Assembly (NCBI GenBank): GCA_021731215.1
Contig: JAKFXU010000351.1
Location: 1-5,694 of the forward strand
Reading direction: 5' to 3'
From: Rhodoferax sp.
GTDB taxonomy: Bacteria; Pseudomonadota; Gammaproteobacteria; Burkholderiales; Burkholderiaceae_C
DNA length: 5,694 nt
Shown: positions 5,492 to 5,694 of the stretch, piece by piece
Position numbering within the stretch: the stretch's first letter is position 1
Layout: each line of letters starts with the position of its first letter
Position numbers and translations under genes: made by a program
The notes under the pieces: generated by a model
The model's database searches: none
What the model saw: only the letters and a program-made list of their open reading frames with translations
Told to the model about the DNA's origin: nothing

Positions 5492-5519
5492 GGTATATCG
5501 ACTGCAAGCCTTATTGCAA
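5492..5519 (-). promoter_or_regulatory. Candidate intI promoter
   Basis: On the minus strand, TTGCAA (5514-5519) and TATACC (5492-5497) are separated by 16 bases, each matching the sigma-70 consensus at four of six positions. Transcription would start at or next to the intI ATG at 5485, giving a nearly leaderless message. No LexA box (CTGT-N8-ACAG), which is present in some integron integrase promoters, is visible. Confidence 0.35.
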
Positions 5520-5545
5520 GCGGGTTGCACGGATGTCTCTGAGTT

Positions 5546-5607
5546 ATGTTAGGGAGACAATCGCCATGTTGGACGAAGCCGCTACGCGGAGTAGTCCACC
5601 CCTGAGC
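5546..5607. other. Candidate attI recombination region
   Basis: Immediately upstream of intI, where attI normally lies, two direct repeats begin ATGTT 20 bases apart: ATGTTAGGGAGACA (5546-5559) and ATGTTGGACGAAGC (5566-5579). In attI1 as I remember it, the integrase-binding repeats DR2 and DR1 read ATGTTATGGAGCAG and ATGTTACGCAGCAG, 19 bases apart, in the same position relative to intI. GTTGGAC at 5568-5574 fits the GTTRRRY core, but in attI1 the crossover lies about 34 bases beyond DR1. The equivalent place here is near 5600, next to the candidate insertion sequence end, and no GTTRRRY is found there. The true crossover may therefore have been disrupted. Confidence 0.4.
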
Positions 5608-5671
5608 TGACACGATTTATTCTGCACATTCACCCCGTCAATTCCGATGGGGTGATTCTGCAACATTTCGT

Positions 5672-5676
5672 GAGGA
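5672..5676 (+). promoter_or_regulatory. Ribosome binding site for the gene starting at 5686
   Basis: GAGGA lies nine bases before the ATG at 5686 on the plus strand. It supports a genuine translation start at the right edge of the window. Confidence 0.5.
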
Positions 5677-5685
5677 CACAGCAGC

Positions 5686-5694
5686 ATGAAGACC
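5686..5694 (+). CDS. Start of a gene leaving the window, possibly an IstA-type transposase
   Basis: Only ATG AAG ACC (Met-Lys-Thr) is visible. The call rests on the GAGGA site nine bases upstream and on the insertion sequence-like repeats before it. If the element is IS21-like, this would be the first, transposase (istA) gene. Three codons cannot identify a product. Confidence 0.35.

Larger units (their letters stand above)
5608..5694 (+). mobile_element. Candidate left end of an IS21-like insertion sequence (partial)
   Basis: From TGACACG at 5608 the sequence changes character. Two near-identical repeats, ATTCTGCACATT (5619-5630) and ATTCTGCAACATT (5655-5667), flank a hairpin with 10-bp arms TCACCCCGTC (5630-5639) and GATGGGGTGA (5646-5655), with one G-T pair and a 6-base loop. 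A short leader with a ribosome binding site and an ATG at 5686 follows. Multiple subterminal repeats behind a 5'-TG end, then a gene within about 80 bases, is the layout of IS21-family left ends. The family and the exact boundary are inferred; the element continues beyond the window. Confidence 0.4.

Noticed and set aside
5568..5600. GTTGGAC and GTCCAC with an inner CCGC/GCGG stem as an attC site
   Set aside because: The imperfect hairpin is real, but the order is GTTRRRY first, which is wrong for attC on the plus strand. The opposite strand's GTGGACT does not fit GTTRRRY. It is better treated as part of the attI-like region.
1..5694. CRISPR array, tRNA or rRNA genes
   Set aside because: No regularly spaced long repeats, tRNA cloverleaf or TTCGA-type arm, or rRNA signature was found on either strand. 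The only tandem repeat is the 3x9-bp array.

Overview
The window looks like chromosomal DNA of a GC-rich betaproteobacterium, most probably Burkholderiales and perhaps Comamonadaceae. This is inferred from codon use and from how closely the proteins resemble the families I remember. No database search was possible.

Layout from left to right. (1) 1-1030, minus strand: the N-terminal 343 residues of a COG2509-type FAD-dependent dehydrogenase that runs off the left edge. (2) 1218-1590, plus strand: a complete bacterial type A RNase P RNA (rnpB), with a 3x9-bp tandem repeat carrying a -10-like hexamer just upstream and a T-run at its end. (3) 1608-2156, minus strand, convergent with rnpB: an IscR-like Rrf2 regulator that contains no cysteine at all. 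(4) 2157-2299: a divergent intergenic region with nested dyad symmetries. (5) 2300-3196, plus strand: a LysR-family regulator closely resembling NhaR; no antiporter gene is in view. (6) 3232-4891, minus strand: a two-gene overlapping operon, an MtfA-like M90 zinc peptidase with an added N-terminal membrane helix, followed by an S4-domain RsuA/RluF-like protein whose catalytic aspartate is replaced. (7) 4892-5694: integron debris. An intI pseudogene has lost the catalytic residues through an in-frame internal deletion and a C-terminal truncation. Upstream of it lies an attI-like region with ATGTT direct repeats, followed by what looks like the left end of an IS21-type insertion sequence whose first gene begins at 5686 and leaves the window.

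Genes 1-6 read as ordinary chromosomal backbone: RNA processing, transcriptional regulation and a translation-related protein. The accessory signal is confined to about the last 700 bases, which looks like a decayed integron platform later hit by an insertion sequence. I found no convincing new system. The observations most worth checking are the internally deleted integrase that is still an open frame, the cysteine-free IscR paralogue, and the probably non-catalytic pseudouridine synthase coupled to an MtfA-type peptidase. No gene-free stretch exceeds 300 bases. The gaps at 1031-1217, 2157-2299, 4892-5071 and 5486-5685 are described in the features and findings.
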